Below are positions 10,583 through 22,337 of a stretch of 64,000 nt of DNA, piece by piece. Below the pieces are notes generated by a model that made no database searches, was not told the origin of the DNA, and was given only the letters and a program-made list of their open reading frames with translations. The stretch is from Polaromonas sp. (GTDB lineage: Bacteria; Pseudomonadota; Gammaproteobacteria; Burkholderiales; Burkholderiaceae_C), in contig JAURVI010000025.1 of the NCBI GenBank assembly GCA_030655515.1, positions 62,001 through 126,000 on the forward strand, written 5' to 3'. The translations under genes and the position numbers were made by a program. The number at the start of each line of letters is the position of its first letter. The first letter of the stretch is position 1.

Positions 10583-10603
10583 GGTTCGCTTTCTTTGCTC
10601 TCT

Positions 10604-11638
10604 CTAAGTATGCGCTTGGTTGGCAGCGGCTTGCGCCGAAAATGATTGGGCTGCGAGCAGCGTTCGTGCGGCGGTCGAGGCGGGAATCCGGCCGCTTTCC
10701 ACCTCGGCCAGCAGGGTCGGCAGCAAGGCGCTGACCGCCGGATCCCGCCGGAACGCCTGCTTGAGCCCCGCGTCAATGCACTCCCACATCCACGACAACG
10801 ACTGATGGCGGCGCCGCGCGGCCATCTGGTCGTTGGCAGTTTGCAGTTTTTTGAACTGCGTCACCGCCGTCCAGAAAGCATCAACGCCCTTGTTGTGCAG
10901 GGCGCTGAGCTGGATCACCTGGGGGTGCCAGCGCTTGTCAAAATTGTCCGCCTGGGCGCTGCCCATCGCGTTGTTGACCAGGCCGAACAGGCGCATCGCC
11001 GAGGAGATCTGCGCCTGCGCGCGCATCGCGGCATTGGCGTCAATGTCGGCCTTGTTGATGACGACCAGATCGGCCAGTTCCATCACGCCCTTCTTGATCG
11101 CCTGCAAATCGTCACCGGCATTGGGCAACTGCATCAGCACAAACATGTCGGTCATGTTGGCAACGGCGGTCTCGGACTGGCCCACGCCAACGGTTTCAAC
11201 AATCACCACGTCATAACCGGCCGCTTCGCAGACCAGCATGGCCTCGCGCGTTTTCTCGGCGACGCCGCCCAGCGTGCCGCTCGACGGGCTGGGGCGAATG
11301 TAGGCTCGCTCGTGGACGGAGAGCTTTTCCATGCGCGTCTTGTCGCCGAGGATGGAGCCGCCCGAGACGCTGGACGACGGGTCGATGGTCAACACGGCGA
11401 CGCGGTGGCCCTGCTCAATCAAATAGAGGCCCAGCACCTCGATAAAGGTGGATTTGCCGACGCCGGGAACACCGCTGATACCCAGGCGAAAAGATTTTCC
11501 GGTGTGCGGCAGCAAAGCGGTGAGTAATTCGTCGGCCTGCGCGCGGTGGTCGGCGCGGGTCGATTCGAGCAGCGTGATGGCTTTGGCGATGGCGCGGCGC
11601 TGGGTGGCTGAATCGCCATGCAATATGCCATCAAGCAT
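10604..11638 (-). CDS. meaB: MeaB/ArgK-type G-protein chaperone of methylmalonyl-CoA mutase
   Basis: A 344-aa P-loop GTPase. The Walker A loop is GVPGVGKST (from residue 56), with a DPSSS switch segment and the NKAD specificity motif in VVINKADID. The family protects methylmalonyl-CoA mutase from inactivation and gates cobalamin loading using GTP. Context agrees: the mutase lies upstream in the same block and the carboxylase follows. Its ATG at 11638 overlaps the stop of the NYN/PIN gene by eight bases, so translation of the two is probably coupled although that gene is foreign to the pathway. Confidence 0.92.
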   Translation of the reverse strand: MLDGILHGDSATQRRAIAKAITLLESTRADHRAQADELLTALLPHTGKSFRLGISGVPGVGKSTFIEVLGLYLIEQGHRVAVLTIDPSSSVSGGSILGDKTRMEKLSVHERAYIRPSPSSGTLGGVAEKTREAMLVCEAAGYDVVIVETVGVGQSETAVANMTDMFVLMQLPNAGDDLQAIKKGVMELADLVVINKADIDANAAMRAQAQISSAMRLFGLVNNAMGSAQADNFDKRWHPQVIQLSALHNKGVDAFWTAVTQFKKLQTANDQMAARRRHQSLSWMWECIDAGLKQAFRRDPAVSALLPTLLAEVESGRIPASTAARTLLAAQSFSAQAAANQAHT

Positions 11639-12236
11639 TCAGCCGCTCCAGATAGAGCACTTTCTGCTTGTCAACAGAAATGAGGCCTTGGTTCACCAAC
11701 CCTTGAAACACCTCATCAATCTGTGCTTCGTCCAACCTTTCCGAGAATGCGACCTTCTTCAAGCTGTTTTTCAGCGTCTTCAAAGTACTGGGGCGGTTTC
11801 CTAAACGCTCTTTAAGCCAATCGGCGGCAGCGCTAATCTGATCAGCTGGTTTGCTGGAAAGTGCTCGTTTGAATAGAGGGATTGCAGCCAAGTCTGGCGC
11901 TTTCGCCGAATAAATTCCTCTGGCCTTCAAATGTTCCAAGAGGGAGTCGTAATCCCGATCCTTTGCAACAACATGGAAGAACGCATCGGGAAACTGCTGT
12001 GAAAGTTCGCCTAGATAGAAAGCAAGGTGCATGTCCAGCGCATCTGGACCTTGCTTAGAAACCCTGACGTACTTGGCACGCCCCCCCAACTCTTGCATGG
12101 CAACCACCACATTCGTAGCCAAACGGGTTTGATGTGGACCCACGAAAACACGAACCTGTACATCGTCGATCGCAAGAGCGGGTAACAGATCAGGTTGCAC
12201 GTTTTCGAAATCGACCAAGATTATCTGTGTTCTCAT
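11631..12236 (-). CDS. NYN/PIN-like nuclease-domain protein embedded in the propionate operon
   Basis: A 201-aa protein whose first half looks like a NYN/PIN RNase fold: [10 protein letters not shown] at residues 5-14 (Asp9), [11 protein letters not shown] (Asp65, Asp68) and [15 protein letters not shown] (Asp93, Asp95, Asp97) give the usual spaced acidic residues. The second half (about 115-201) is a helical, lysine-rich region with two winged-helix-like segments ([12 protein letters not shown] and [15 protein letters not shown]). It has no known role in propionyl-CoA metabolism, is visibly AT-richer than its neighbours (about half GC in the part I counted), and has fewer GC-ending codons, which suggests acquisition. 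It sits 33 bases after the mutase gene and overlaps meaB. Substrate unknown; RNA cleavage is only the family expectation. Confidence 0.75.
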   Translation of the reverse strand: MRTQIILVDFENVQPDLLPALAIDDVQVRVFVGPHQTRLATNVVVAMQELGGRAKYVRVSKQGPDALDMHLAFYLGELSQQFPDAFFHVVAKDRDYDSLLEHLKARGIYSAKAPDLAAIPLFKRALSSKPADQISAAADWLKERLGNRPSTLKTLKNSLKKVAFSERLDEAQIDEVFQGLVNQGLISVDKQKVLYLERLNA

Positions 12237-12269
12237 CTAAATTCCGTTTCGCAGTTATCCCGATGGAAC

Positions 12270-14441
<2,172 letters not shown>

Positions 14442-14504
14442 GAGGGTACGTCAATCTGTGCTTAGCGGTCTGTTCACTGAACGAATGAGTTTACATCATT
14501 TATT

Positions 14505-14539
14505 ATTATTCATAATTATTCATTTGAAATTCAGTTTCA
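14505..14539. promoter_or_regulatory. Candidate operator region between the mutase gene and the GntR regulator
   Basis: The 135-bp divergent spacer is strikingly AT-rich in its middle. It holds two adjacent copies of ATTATTCAT (14505-14513 and 14515-14523) and then an inverted repeat TGAAA-TTCAG-TTTCA (14525-14539). Either could bind the adjacent GntR/FCD regulator. Neither matches a textbook FadR-type site exactly, so the assignment is positional. Confidence 0.45.
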
Positions 14540-14576
14540 GGTAAGATGCCGAGGTCTGGCCTTAGGCCGCAACCCC

Positions 14577-15227
14577 GTGAACCCCAAAACCATGGCCGCT
14601 GTTTCATTGACTCCCCGCGCGCTCTATGAGGAAGTTGCCGAGCTATTGCGTCAGCGCATTTTCAACCGCGAGCTGGCACCCGGCAACTGGATTGACGAGC
14701 TCAAGCTGGCCGAAGAATACGGCATCAGCCGCACGCCGCTGCGCGAGGCGCTGAAGGTGCTGGCCACCGAGGGGTTGGTCACGATGAAGGTGCGGCGCGG
14801 CGCCTACGTCACCGAGGTCTCCGAGCGCGACCTGACCGATGTCTACCACCTGCTGGCCCTGCTGGAAAGCGACGCCGCCGGCGTGGTGGCGACGCAGGCC
14901 ACCGACGCGCAGCTTCAGGAGCTGCAAGTGCTGCACCGCGAACTCGAAAAAGCGGCGACCAACCGGGAACGCTTTTTTGAAATCAATGAAGCTTTCCACA
15001 TGCGTTTGCTGGAAATCGCCGACAACCGCTGGCGCAACCAGATGGTGGCCGACCTGCGCAAGGTGATGAAGCTCAACCGCCACAACTCGCTGCTCAAAAG
15101 CGGGCGGATCGAAGAATCATTGGCCGAACACCGCGCCATCATGCAAGCGCTGGCGGCGCGCGACCCCCAGGCCACCGCACAGCGCATGCGGGAGCATTTC
15201 ACGAACGGGCTGGAGGCGGCCGCCTGA
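14577..15227 (+). CDS. GntR-family (FCD/FadR subgroup) transcriptional regulator
   Basis: A 216-aa regulator with an N-terminal winged helix (LYEEVAELLRQRIF, then LAEEYGISRTPLREALKVL, then GLVTMKVRRGAYV) and a C-terminal all-helical FCD ligand domain (from about residue 85, with NEAFHMRLLEIADN and HRAIMQALAARD). The call uses the GTG at 14577; the ATG at 14592 is an equally plausible start five codons later. It is divergent from methylmalonyl-CoA mutase, which makes it the likely local controller of the propionate block; FCD domains commonly bind small carboxylates. Its 3' end overlaps the convergent DMT gene by 29 bases. Confidence 0.87.
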   Translation: MNPKTMAAVSLTPRALYEEVAELLRQRIFNRELAPGNWIDELKLAEEYGISRTPLREALKVLATEGLVTMKVRRGAYVTEVSERDLTDVYHLLALLESDAAGVVATQATDAQLQELQVLHRELEKAATNRERFFEINEAFHMRLLEIADNRWRNQMVADLRKVMKLNRHNSLLKSGRIEESLAEHRAIMQALAARDPQATAQRMREHFTNGLEAAA

Positions 15228-16122
15228 CCGGGCGCGTGACCAGAAATACGCCAGGCAGGATCAGCAATGCGCCGACCGCGTGGTGCCACCCGGGCGGTTC
15301 ACCCAGCACCCACCAGGCTGCCACCGCCGCGTACAGCGGCCCCAAGTACAGGGCCACAGCCACACGGCCGGCACCGAGAATTTTTTGCGCCCAGCCATAA
15401 ATCCAGTAGGCGCCGACACCCGGGACCAGCGCAGCCACGACCACCAGTCGCAGCGCGTCAGCGCCCAGGCAAGCGGCACCGGGCTGCAAAGCCTCCCATA
15501 ACGCCGGCGGCAACAAAACCAGCGTTCCCCCCACACAAATGGCGGCAAGCCGCGCTGTCGCCCCCAGGGGGCTGGGCCATCTTTTTTGCAGCAGGGCATA
15601 GGCGGCCCATGACACCGTCGCCGCAAGAATCCACGCATCGCCGGGCACAAACTGCACGTCGGCCAGGGCCGTCCAGCGCCCCCGCACGACCACATGCAGC
15701 ACACCGGCCAGCGCCAGCAACACACCGGCCACCTGACGCGCGCCCAAGCCTTCGCCCAGCCACCACATCGCACCCAGGCTGATCAGCACTGGCGAGGCCG
15801 AATAGATCAATGCGATATTCATCGCACCGGTCGAACGCGCGCCCTCATAAACCCAGGCACCGCAGATCAGCATGCCCAGGGTGCCAAGCACCAGGTACTG
15901 CCGCCATGCGCGGGCAATCGCGGCCCGCTGCTGCCACAGCTCTGCGCGTGCAATCAGCACCAGGATCAGGGCCGCAAGACTCCAGCGGCCCAGTGCCAGC
16001 ATATAAGGGCCAATGAGGCCGGGCGCCTTTCGCGCGACGATGTAGTTGACCGTCCAAAGCGCGGGCACCAGCCACAAGAGCGCCAGCGCCCAGCGCGTCT
16101 CGCGTTGCGCCGCTTCAGACAT
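15199..16122 (-). CDS. DMT-superfamily (EamA) inner-membrane transporter
   Basis: A 307-aa membrane protein with about ten hydrophobic helices arranged as two EamA repeats, typical of drug/metabolite exporters. The first repeat starts at WALALLWLVPALWTVNYIVAR; the second begins around WILAATVSWAAYALL, and both contain the usual short loops ending in GE (LGEGLGARQ and LGEPPGWHH). The substrate cannot be predicted; members export amino acids, purines or drugs. Its start overlaps the end of dusA by eight bases, so the two may be co-transcribed. The 3' end overlaps the GntR gene convergently. Confidence 0.87.
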   Translation of the reverse strand: MSEAAQRETRWALALLWLVPALWTVNYIVARKAPGLIGPYMLALGRWSLAALILVLIARAELWQQRAAIARAWRQYLVLGTLGMLICGAWVYEGARSTGAMNIALIYSASPVLISLGAMWWLGEGLGARQVAGVLLALAGVLHVVVRGRWTALADVQFVPGDAWILAATVSWAAYALLQKRWPSPLGATARLAAICVGGTLVLLPPALWEALQPGAACLGADALRLVVVAALVPGVGAYWIYGWAQKILGAGRVAVALYLGPLYAAVAAWWVLGEPPGWHHAVGALLILPGVFLVTRPVRRPPPARS

Positions 16123-17152
16123 CAGCCATCACGACCGCCTGCGGGGACGATGAAGCGCCCTCGTTCGCAGACGAATGCGCCAGCGCCATCACGTCGCGCG
16201 GATGCAGGGCCTTGAGCTTGTGGTCGCTCCAGACCTGGCGCCAGCGCCGCGCGCCCGGCAGCCCGTGGCGCAGGCCCAGCATGTGGCGGGCAATGCAAGG
16301 CCAGGGCGTGCCGTGTGCGACCGCCTCTCTGGCCATGTAATCGACCATCTGCGCCTCGACCGCATCGCGGGTCAGACCGGACGGCCCGGCACCAAAGAAA
16401 TCCGTGTCCCACGAGGCCAGCCACCAGGGGTTGTGATAAGCCTCTCGGCCGACCATCACGCCGTCGAGTCGCTGCAACTGCCCGGCCACCTGTCCGGTGG
16501 TGGTGATGCCGCCATTGATGGCGATGGTGAGCCGCGGGAATTCGCGCTTGAGCCGATACACCAGTTCGTAACGCAGTGGCGGCACGTCGCGGTTTTCCTT
16601 CGGGCTCAGGCCCTTGAGCCAGGCGTTGCGCGCATGCACGATGAACATTTGGCAACCCGCCTGGCTGACGGCGCCGACAAAGTCGCGCACAAACCCGTAA
16701 CTCTCGGTCCGGTCGATGCCGATGCGGTGCTTGACGGTCACCGGCACCGTCACCACGTCCAGCATGGCCTTGACGCAGTCGGCCACGAGTTGCGGCTCGG
16801 CCATCAGGCAGGCGCCAAAGGCGCCGCGCTGCACCCGCTCGCTGGGACAGCCGCAATTGAGGTTGATCTCGTCATAGCCCCACTGCGCCCCCAGCTTGGC
16901 ACAGTGCGCCAGATCGGCCGGCTCGCTGCCGCCCAGTTGCAACGCCACCGGATGCTCTTCGGTGTTGAAGTGCAGGTGCCGCGCCACGTCGCCATGGATC
17001 AGCGCGCCGGTCGTCACCATCTCGGTGTACAGCAAGGCGCGGCGCGACAGCAGGCGATGAAAATAGCGGCAATGCCGGTCCGTCCAATCCATCATGGGGG
17101 CGACGGACAGGATTTTTCCCGTGTGCTTCAAAAGTTCAGTGTTGTCACTCAT
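16115..17152 (-). CDS. dusA: tRNA-dihydrouridine(20/20a) synthase DusA
   Basis: A 345-aa FMN-dependent TIM-barrel enzyme that reduces uridine to dihydrouridine in the tRNA D-loop. It has the SVAPMMDWTDRHCRYFHR opening of DusA, the catalytic NCGCPS motif (Cys102 expected as the proton donor), VKHRIGID, HARNAWLKGLSPKENR and the NGGI segment. The frame extends to 17170, giving six more residues; I prefer the ATG at 17152 because the DusA-like sequence begins there. It overlaps the following DMT gene by eight bases. Confidence 0.92.
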   Translation of the reverse strand: MSDNTELLKHTGKILSVAPMMDWTDRHCRYFHRLLSRRALLYTEMVTTGALIHGDVARHLHFNTEEHPVALQLGGSEPADLAHCAKLGAQWGYDEINLNCGCPSERVQRGAFGACLMAEPQLVADCVKAMLDVVTVPVTVKHRIGIDRTESYGFVRDFVGAVSQAGCQMFIVHARNAWLKGLSPKENRDVPPLRYELVYRLKREFPRLTIAINGGITTTGQVAGQLQRLDGVMVGREAYHNPWWLASWDTDFFGAGPSGLTRDAVEAQMVDYMAREAVAHGTPWPCIARHMLGLRHGLPGARRWRQVWSDHKLKALHPRDVMALAHSSANEGASSSPQAVVMADV

Positions 17153-17273
17153 CAGTCCGTAGTTTCTCATACGGACAGCGCTTCAGCTTCACCGTCGCAC
17201 ATCCACCCGGCGCCAGCCCGAAAACGGTACACCGGGGGTTGCCACCGGCACCAGTTGGGCCGCAAACCGGATA

Positions 17274-19115
17274 ATGGGGTTCAACTTCGAAACCATGAAA
17301 ATGACGGACCAGCCCACGCGAATAACCCCCCTGGCCGGCGCACGACCGATGCGCCGGCTGTTCGATGGCGTGCGCACAGGTGTCGCCGGGGCGCTGATTG
17401 CCTTGCTGGCGGCTTGCACCTCGGTGCCGCTCCCGCCCTGGCCCGCCACTGCCGGCACGATCCCGCCAGCGACAACGCCGGGCATCCCCGCAACCGTTGC
17501 GACGGTGCCGTTGGCGCAGCCCATCCCCGCCAGACCCGGCTTCGTCACCGCGTCCCCCGCCGCCGCGCAAGCGCCTTACAGCGCCGCCGTGGCCGCGCGC
17601 TTTCCGGCGCCGTCCGTTGCTTACAGCACGCCCGGCTTGCAGGCCGGGCGCAGCAGCTTCACATCCAATGCGGAAATCCAGAGCTGGCTGCGCGAACTGG
17701 CTGCATCCGCGTCGCGTTCTGCCAGTGTCAAAGCAGCGGTGCTGCCCATCGGGCAATCGCAGCGCGGGGAGCCTCTTGAAGCGCTGGTGCTGACACGCGC
17801 CGCCGGCACAGACGCCGCCGCGCTGATCGCCTCCAACCGCCCCACCGTGCTGCTGATCGGCCAGCAGCACGGCGACGAACCGGCCGGCAGTGAAGCCCTG
17901 CTGGTGATCGCCCGCGAACTCACGCAAGGACTGCTGCAGCCGGTGCTCGAACGCATCAACGTCATCATCGTGCCGCGCGCCAACCCCGACGGCGCGGCGG
18001 CCGGGCAGCGCGTGACCGTCGACGGGCTGGACATGAACCGCGATCACTTGCTGCTCAACACCCCCGAAGCCCGTGCGCTTGCCAGACTGACGCGCGACTA
18101 CCACTCGACTGTCGTGGTCGATGCCCACGAGTACATCGTCGTCGATCGTTTTCTGCAAAAGTTCGGTGCCGTGCAAAAGTACGACGCGCTGCTGCACTAC
18201 GCGACCACGGCCAACCTTCCCGAGTTTTTGACCAAGGCCGCTGAAGAGTGGTACCACCGTCCGCTGCTGGCGGCGCTCCAAGCGCAAGGGCTCAGCACCG
18301 AGTGGTACTACACCACGTCGGCGGACCCAGCCGACAAGCAAATCACGATGGGCGGCACCCAGCCCGACATCGGCCGCAACGTCTACGGCCTGAAAAATGC
18401 CGTCAGCCTGCTGATCGAAACGCGCGGCGTGGGCATTGGCCGGCTGCACCTCCAGCGTCGCGTCCATACCCATGTCACGGCCCTCGCCAGTGTGCTGGCC
18501 AGCACCGCGCAGCGCGCCAATGAGCTGATCCAGTTGCGCCCCTATATTGACAAAGAGCTGAGCGCTCAGGCATGCAAGGACGAAGCCCTTGTTGAAGCCG
18601 GACCGACCCCCACTCACCATGCGCTGACCCTGCTGGATCCGGTCACCGGTGCCGACAAAACGCTGAGGGTCGAGTCGAACTCGTCGCTGGTGCTGCAAAA
18701 AATCAAGGCGCGCGTGCGCCCCTGCGGCTACTGGCTGTCAGCGGCGTCGAAAACCGCGGTCGAGCGGCTGCGTCTGCACGGCGTCCAGGTGCTGCGGGTG
18801 CTTGAAACGAGCGCCATGTTGGGCGACATTTACCGCGAAACGGCGCGTCCGGCCGACGTGCGGCCAGCCCTGCGTGGCGCCATGGCCGATCCCGCGCCGA
18901 TCATCAAAACCGAAGTCGCCCTGATGCGTGGTGTGATTGACGCCCCAGCCGGCAGTTATTACGTCCCTCTGAACCAGCCGCTGGCCAATCTGGTGATGGC
19001 CGCCCTGGAGCCGGACACGCACAGCAGTTATTTTGCGAATCATCTGCTGGAAAGCCTGGCCAGCAGCGCCCGCGTGATGTCGGAGCCCATGCTCAAGGCC
19101 GAAGAGCTGCCCTGA
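17274..19115 (+). CDS. M14-family zinc carboxypeptidase-like lipoprotein
   Basis: A protein of up to 613 aa. Near the N-terminus ALIALLAAC forms a lipobox (Cys48 from this start), so it is probably a lipid-anchored envelope protein; a Pro/Ala/Thr-rich linker follows (about 50-105). The M14 catalytic core has the zinc motif HGDE (His199, Glu202), the substrate-binding MNRDH (from 254) and a later histidine in VDAHEY (His285). The long C-terminal part (about 430-613) is unlike carboxypeptidase A and I do not recognise it. Start choice is uncertain: ATGs at 17274, 17295, 17301 and 17349 are all in frame, and 17349 gives the most normal lipoprotein signal peptide (23 residues to the Cys). Likely acts on peptides or peptidoglycan fragments; substrate unknown. 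Confidence 0.78.
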   Translation: MGFNFETMKMTDQPTRITPLAGARPMRRLFDGVRTGVAGALIALLAACTSVPLPPWPATAGTIPPATTPGIPATVATVPLAQPIPARPGFVTASPAAAQAPYSAAVAARFPAPSVAYSTPGLQAGRSSFTSNAEIQSWLRELAASASRSASVKAAVLPIGQSQRGEPLEALVLTRAAGTDAAALIASNRPTVLLIGQQHGDEPAGSEALLVIARELTQGLLQPVLERINVIIVPRANPDGAAAGQRVTVDGLDMNRDHLLLNTPEARALARLTRDYHSTVVVDAHEYIVVDRFLQKFGAVQKYDALLHYATTANLPEFLTKAAEEWYHRPLLAALQAQGLSTEWYYTTSADPADKQITMGGTQPDIGRNVYGLKNAVSLLIETRGVGIGRLHLQRRVHTHVTALASVLASTAQRANELIQLRPYIDKELSAQACKDEALVEAGPTPTHHALTLLDPVTGADKTLRVESNSSLVLQKIKARVRPCGYWLSAASKTAVERLRLHGVQVLRVLETSAMLGDIYRETARPADVRPALRGAMADPAPIIKTEVALMRGVIDAPAGSYYVPLNQPLANLVMAALEPDTHSSYFANHLLESLASSARVMSEPMLKAEELP

Positions 19116-19197
19116 AAACTGAACCATTCCCGTTCCGCGGGTCATCGATTGCCATCAATGAATGGCTATGCTGAAGGCCGATTCTTCGCCTACTAGG

Positions 19198-20607
19198 TTA
19201 AAAGTCACCGCTGCCGTGCGCCAGGCTTTCAAACTTGGTGATGCGGCTGATGAACGCCAGCTTGACCGTGCCGGTCGGCCCGTTGCGCTGCTTGCTGATG
19301 ATGACCTCGGCCACGCCCGGCTCTTTGCAGGCGTCCTTGGTGTAGTACTCGTCGCGGTAGATGAACATGATGATGTCTGCATCCTGCTCAATGGCGCCGG
19401 ACTCGCGCAGGTCGCTCATCATGGGGCGCTTGTCGGTGCGGGACTCGACACCCCGGCTGAGCTGTGACAGGGCGATCACCGGGCACTGCAATTCCTTGGC
19501 CAGCATCTTCAAACCGCGCGAGATTTCGCCGACAGCGGTGGCCCGGTTTTCCTCGCTCATGCTGGAGGACACACTCATCAACTGCAAATAGTCAACGACA
19601 ATCAGGCCCAGCTTGCCGCATTGCCTGGCCAGGCGCCTGGCGTTGGCACGCAGTTCGCTGACGGTCAGGCCCGGTGTTTCGTCGATATGCAGCGAGATGT
19701 TGCGCAGCTTCTCGATGGCTTCGGTCAGCCGCGGCCACTCCTCATCGGTCAGGGTGCCGGTACGCAAATGGGTCTGGTCAATGCGGCCGATGGAACCGAC
19801 GATGCGCACCGCCAACTGCGACGCGCCCATCTCCATCGAGAACACCGCGACCGGCAGGCCTTCGTGCAACGCCACATGCTCGGCGATGTTGATGGCGAGG
19901 GCCGTTTTTCCCATCGACGGCCGGGCGGCCAGGATCACCAGGTCGCCGGCCTGAAAACCGGAAGTCAGGCGGTCAAGATCGTAAAAACCGGTCGGCACGC
20001 CGGTGATGTCATTCGGGTTTTCCGACATTTCGGTCACCCGGTCCAGCAGGCTCACCACCAGGGTGTCCATGCTCTGGAAACCCTGCTTCATGCGCGAGCC
20101 CTGCTCACCGATGTTGAATATCTTCTGCTCGGCCTCGTCCAGGATCATCGCCACCGCCTTGCCTTGCGGATTGAAGGCGTTGGTGGCGATTTCATCGCTG
20201 GCGGCCACCAGCTTTCGCAGGATGGAACGCTCCCGCACGATCTCGGCGTAGCGGCGGATATTGCTGGCGCTGGGCACGTACTGGGCCAGCGAGTTCAGGT
20301 AGCTCAGGCCACCGACGTCTTCGGCCTTGCCCTGGTTTTGCAGGTGCTCGTACACGGTGATCACGTCGGCCGGTTTGGTCGCGTTGATGAGCGCCCCCAC
20401 TGCCGCATAGATCAGCTTGTGCTCGTAGCGGTAGAAGTCCTCATCGGTCAGCAGATCGCCGACCCGGTCCCAGGCACCGTTGTCCAGCAGCAAACCGCCC
20501 AGCACGCTGGACTCGCCCTCGATCGAATGCGGGGGAATGCGCAACTGCGCGATTTGCCGGTCAGCGCTGTAGCGCGGGTCGGGAGCGGTGGAGAGTACGG
20601 CAGACAT
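19198..20607 (-). CDS. dnaB: Replicative DNA helicase DnaB
   Basis: A 469-aa hexameric helicase. The N-terminal primase-interaction domain (about 20-170, IPPHSIEGESSVLGGLL) is followed by the RecA-like motor with Walker A ARPSMGKT (228-235), the EMGASQLAVR region, Walker B LIVVDYLQLM and the SQLSRGVE and ISKQRNGPTG motifs. Length is that of the normal enzyme. It follows rplI by 177 bases, with a hairpin terminator between, so it likely has its own promoter while retaining the conserved rpsF-priB-rpsR-rplI-dnaB order. Confidence 0.96.
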   Translation of the reverse strand: MSAVLSTAPDPRYSADRQIAQLRIPPHSIEGESSVLGGLLLDNGAWDRVGDLLTDEDFYRYEHKLIYAAVGALINATKPADVITVYEHLQNQGKAEDVGGLSYLNSLAQYVPSASNIRRYAEIVRERSILRKLVAASDEIATNAFNPQGKAVAMILDEAEQKIFNIGEQGSRMKQGFQSMDTLVVSLLDRVTEMSENPNDITGVPTGFYDLDRLTSGFQAGDLVILAARPSMGKTALAINIAEHVALHEGLPVAVFSMEMGASQLAVRIVGSIGRIDQTHLRTGTLTDEEWPRLTEAIEKLRNISLHIDETPGLTVSELRANARRLARQCGKLGLIVVDYLQLMSVSSSMSEENRATAVGEISRGLKMLAKELQCPVIALSQLSRGVESRTDKRPMMSDLRESGAIEQDADIIMFIYRDEYYTKDACKEPGVAEVIISKQRNGPTGTVKLAFISRITKFESLAHGSGDF

Positions 20608-20730
20608 GGGTTTCCTTGACAGCTCTACATGCTAGCGTCCCGGCACCCCGGCGTCACTGCATAACACTGTTTATAAGTCGTGGATAACAGAGGCGCAACC
20701 CTGTAAAAGATGTGAATTGATGCGCCATTG

Positions 20731-20757
20731 AAAAAGCCGCTCAGGGAGCGGCTTTTT
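20731..20757 (-). terminator. Rho-independent terminator after rplI
   Basis: AAAAAGCCGCT, a five-base loop and AGCGGCTTTTT form a perfect stem flanked by A- and T-runs, 27 bases beyond the rplI stop. It can work in both directions but its position fits the end of the ribosomal operon. Confidence 0.88.
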
Positions 20758-20784
20758 ACGACCGGTTCAACCGGCAGAAGCCGT

Positions 20785-21237
20785 TTACGCTGATTCGCCG
20801 TACACGGTTACGGAGATGTCCACCGTCACGTCGGTGTGCAGCGCAACGCTGACCGCGTGGTCACCGACGGTCTTGAGCGGACCATTGGGCATGCGGATTT
20901 GCGACTTGACCACCGGGAAGCCCTGCTTGGTCAGCTCTTGTGAAATATCGAAGTTGGTGACAGAGCCGAACAGGCGGCCATCGACCCCGGCTTTTTGCGT
21001 CAGCTTGACGGTGGTGCCGCCGAGTTTTTCGCCCTGAGCCTGGCATTCGGCGAGCTTGGCGGCGGCCACTTTTTCAAGTTCGGCGCGCTTGACTTCAAAC
21101 TCCTTGATCGCCACCGCGGTCGCGCGACGGGCGCGGCCGGAGGGGATCAGGAAGTTGCGGGCATAACCGTCTTTGACCTTGACGACTTCACCCAGATTGC
21201 CCAGGTTGACGACTTTGTCGAGCAGAATGATTTGCAT
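20785..21237 (-). CDS. rplI: 50S ribosomal protein L9
   Basis: A 150-aa protein with the invariant L9 N-terminus [19 protein letters not shown] followed by [16 protein letters not shown], a long central helix (about 40-75), and the C-terminal globular domain containing [10 protein letters not shown]. It binds 23S rRNA at the base of the L1 stalk. It is the last ribosomal gene of the operon, 12 bases after rpsR. Confidence 0.97.
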   Translation of the reverse strand: MQIILLDKVVNLGNLGEVVKVKDGYARNFLIPSGRARRATAVAIKEFEVKRAELEKVAAAKLAECQAQGEKLGGTTVKLTQKAGVDGRLFGSVTNFDISQELTKQGFPVVKSQIRMPNGPLKTVGDHAVSVALHTDVTVDISVTVYGESA

Positions 21238-21249
21238 GGTTCGCTCTCC

Positions 21250-21534
21250 TTACAGGCTGCGGTGCTGGTCGCTGTAAGGCAGCATCGCAAGGAAGCGAGC
21301 GCGCTTGACGGCGGTGTTGATCTGGCGCTGGAAAATCGCGCGCGTGCCGGTCAGGCGCGCGGGAATGATTTTTCCGTTCTCGGCGACGAAATCGCGCAGG
21401 GTGTCGATGTCTTTGTAGTCGATTTCTTCAACACCGGCGGCTGTGAAGCGGCAAAAACGCTTGCGCTTAAACAGCAGGGATTGGGTGTTGCGCTTGGGGC
21501 GCTTGTCTTTGTTGAAACGTTTTGGTCCGGGCAT
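21250..21534 (-). CDS. rpsR: 30S ribosomal protein S18
   Basis: A 94-aa basic protein with the S18 core [20 protein letters not shown], then [16 protein letters not shown] and [14 protein letters not shown]. It sits on the 30S platform in contact with S6, whose gene is in the same operon. The basic N-terminal extension ([15 protein letters not shown]) is longer than in E. coli, a common betaproteobacterial form. Ten bases separate it from priB. Confidence 0.97.
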   Translation of the reverse strand: MPGPKRFNKDKRPKRNTQSLLFKRKRFCRFTAAGVEEIDYKDIDTLRDFVAENGKIIPARLTGTRAIFQRQINTAVKRARFLAMLPYSDQHRSL

Positions 21535-21544
21535 GATGGACTCC

Positions 21545-21856
21545 TTAAATGGGGTTCAGTACTTGATCAGAAACCTGATCGACGGTTTGGATGTGAAAAA
21601 CAACGCTCTTGCTGCCGCGGGCATTGAGCAGAAAACCCGTGAACCGGAAGGTCTTGCCCAAGGTCATCTGGCCTGTCTGTTCAGCCAGCGTGCCAAAAGC
21701 AAGCGCCTTGACCGTTAATTTGACCTGCCGGGTGGACCCTGCCTCCACCATTTCAGACTCGTGGACGAGAACGAAGTTGGCAGCAGGGATTCCAGCGGGC
21801 GTGTAGCGAAGAGGGCTGACCTCGGCGATACAAGCGGTCAATTCAACGTGGTTCAC
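21545..21856 (-). CDS. priB: Primosomal replication protein N (PriB)
   Basis: A 103-aa single OB-fold, SSB-like protein. It opens with [21 protein letters not shown] and has the FVLVHESEM and [16 protein letters not shown] strands typical of betaproteobacterial PriB. PriB stabilises PriA on stalled forks and helps reload DnaB, whose gene is four positions downstream. Its place between rpsF and rpsR is the classical one. Confidence 0.93.
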   Translation of the reverse strand: MNHVELTACIAEVSPLRYTPAGIPAANFVLVHESEMVEAGSTRQVKLTVKALAFGTLAEQTGQMTLGKTFRFTGFLLNARGSKSVVFHIQTVDQVSDQVLNPI

Positions 21857-21904
21857 TGCTCTTGTCTTTGCGCAGCAGTGCGTTGCTCAAAAATGCGTGG
21901 CAAA

Positions 21905-22270
21905 TTAAGCCGCATACTCCTGCTGCTGGGTCTTGCGGGCTTCTTCCCTCTCGACGTTTCTCATCATCAGGGAAGGGCCGGTTTCAGCCTTCTTCTTCAG
22001 CACGGTCAGGTGGCGCAGCACGGCGTCATTGAACTTGAATGCATGTTCAATTTCGTCCATCACGGCCTGGCTGGCTTCGATGTTGATGCACAGGTAGTGT
22101 GCCTTGGCGAGTTTCTGGATCAGGTACACCAACTGGCGGCGGCCCCAATCTTCAACCCGATGCACTTTTCCACCGCCGGCGGTAATCATGCCCTTGTAAC
22201 GCTCCAGCATCGCTGGGACTTGCTCGCTTTGATCCGGATGGATCAGCAAGACGATCTCGTAATGACGCAT
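21905..22270 (-). CDS. rpsF: 30S ribosomal protein S6
   Basis: A 121-aa protein with the S6 signature [19 protein letters not shown] and the [18 protein letters not shown] segment, ending in an acidic, Gln-rich tail. It partners S18 on the 30S platform. It is the first gene of the operon; an AGGAG sequence just before the ATG provides the ribosome binding site. Confidence 0.97.
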   Translation of the reverse strand: MRHYEIVLLIHPDQSEQVPAMLERYKGMITAGGGKVHRVEDWGRRQLVYLIQKLAKAHYLCINIEASQAVMDEIEHAFKFNDAVLRHLTVLKKKAETGPSLMMRNVEREEARKTQQQEYAA

Positions 22271-22337
22271 AAACTCTCCTTGTGGTTGATTAAAGCTGCC
22301 CCAGCGTCGTTAAGGGTGCAGCAAGGCGAAGCCTGCG

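Noticed and set aside
16175-17779. 534-codon frame crossing dusA antisense and the carboxypeptidase start
   Set aside because: It crosses two genes in different orientations and has no domain or RBS.
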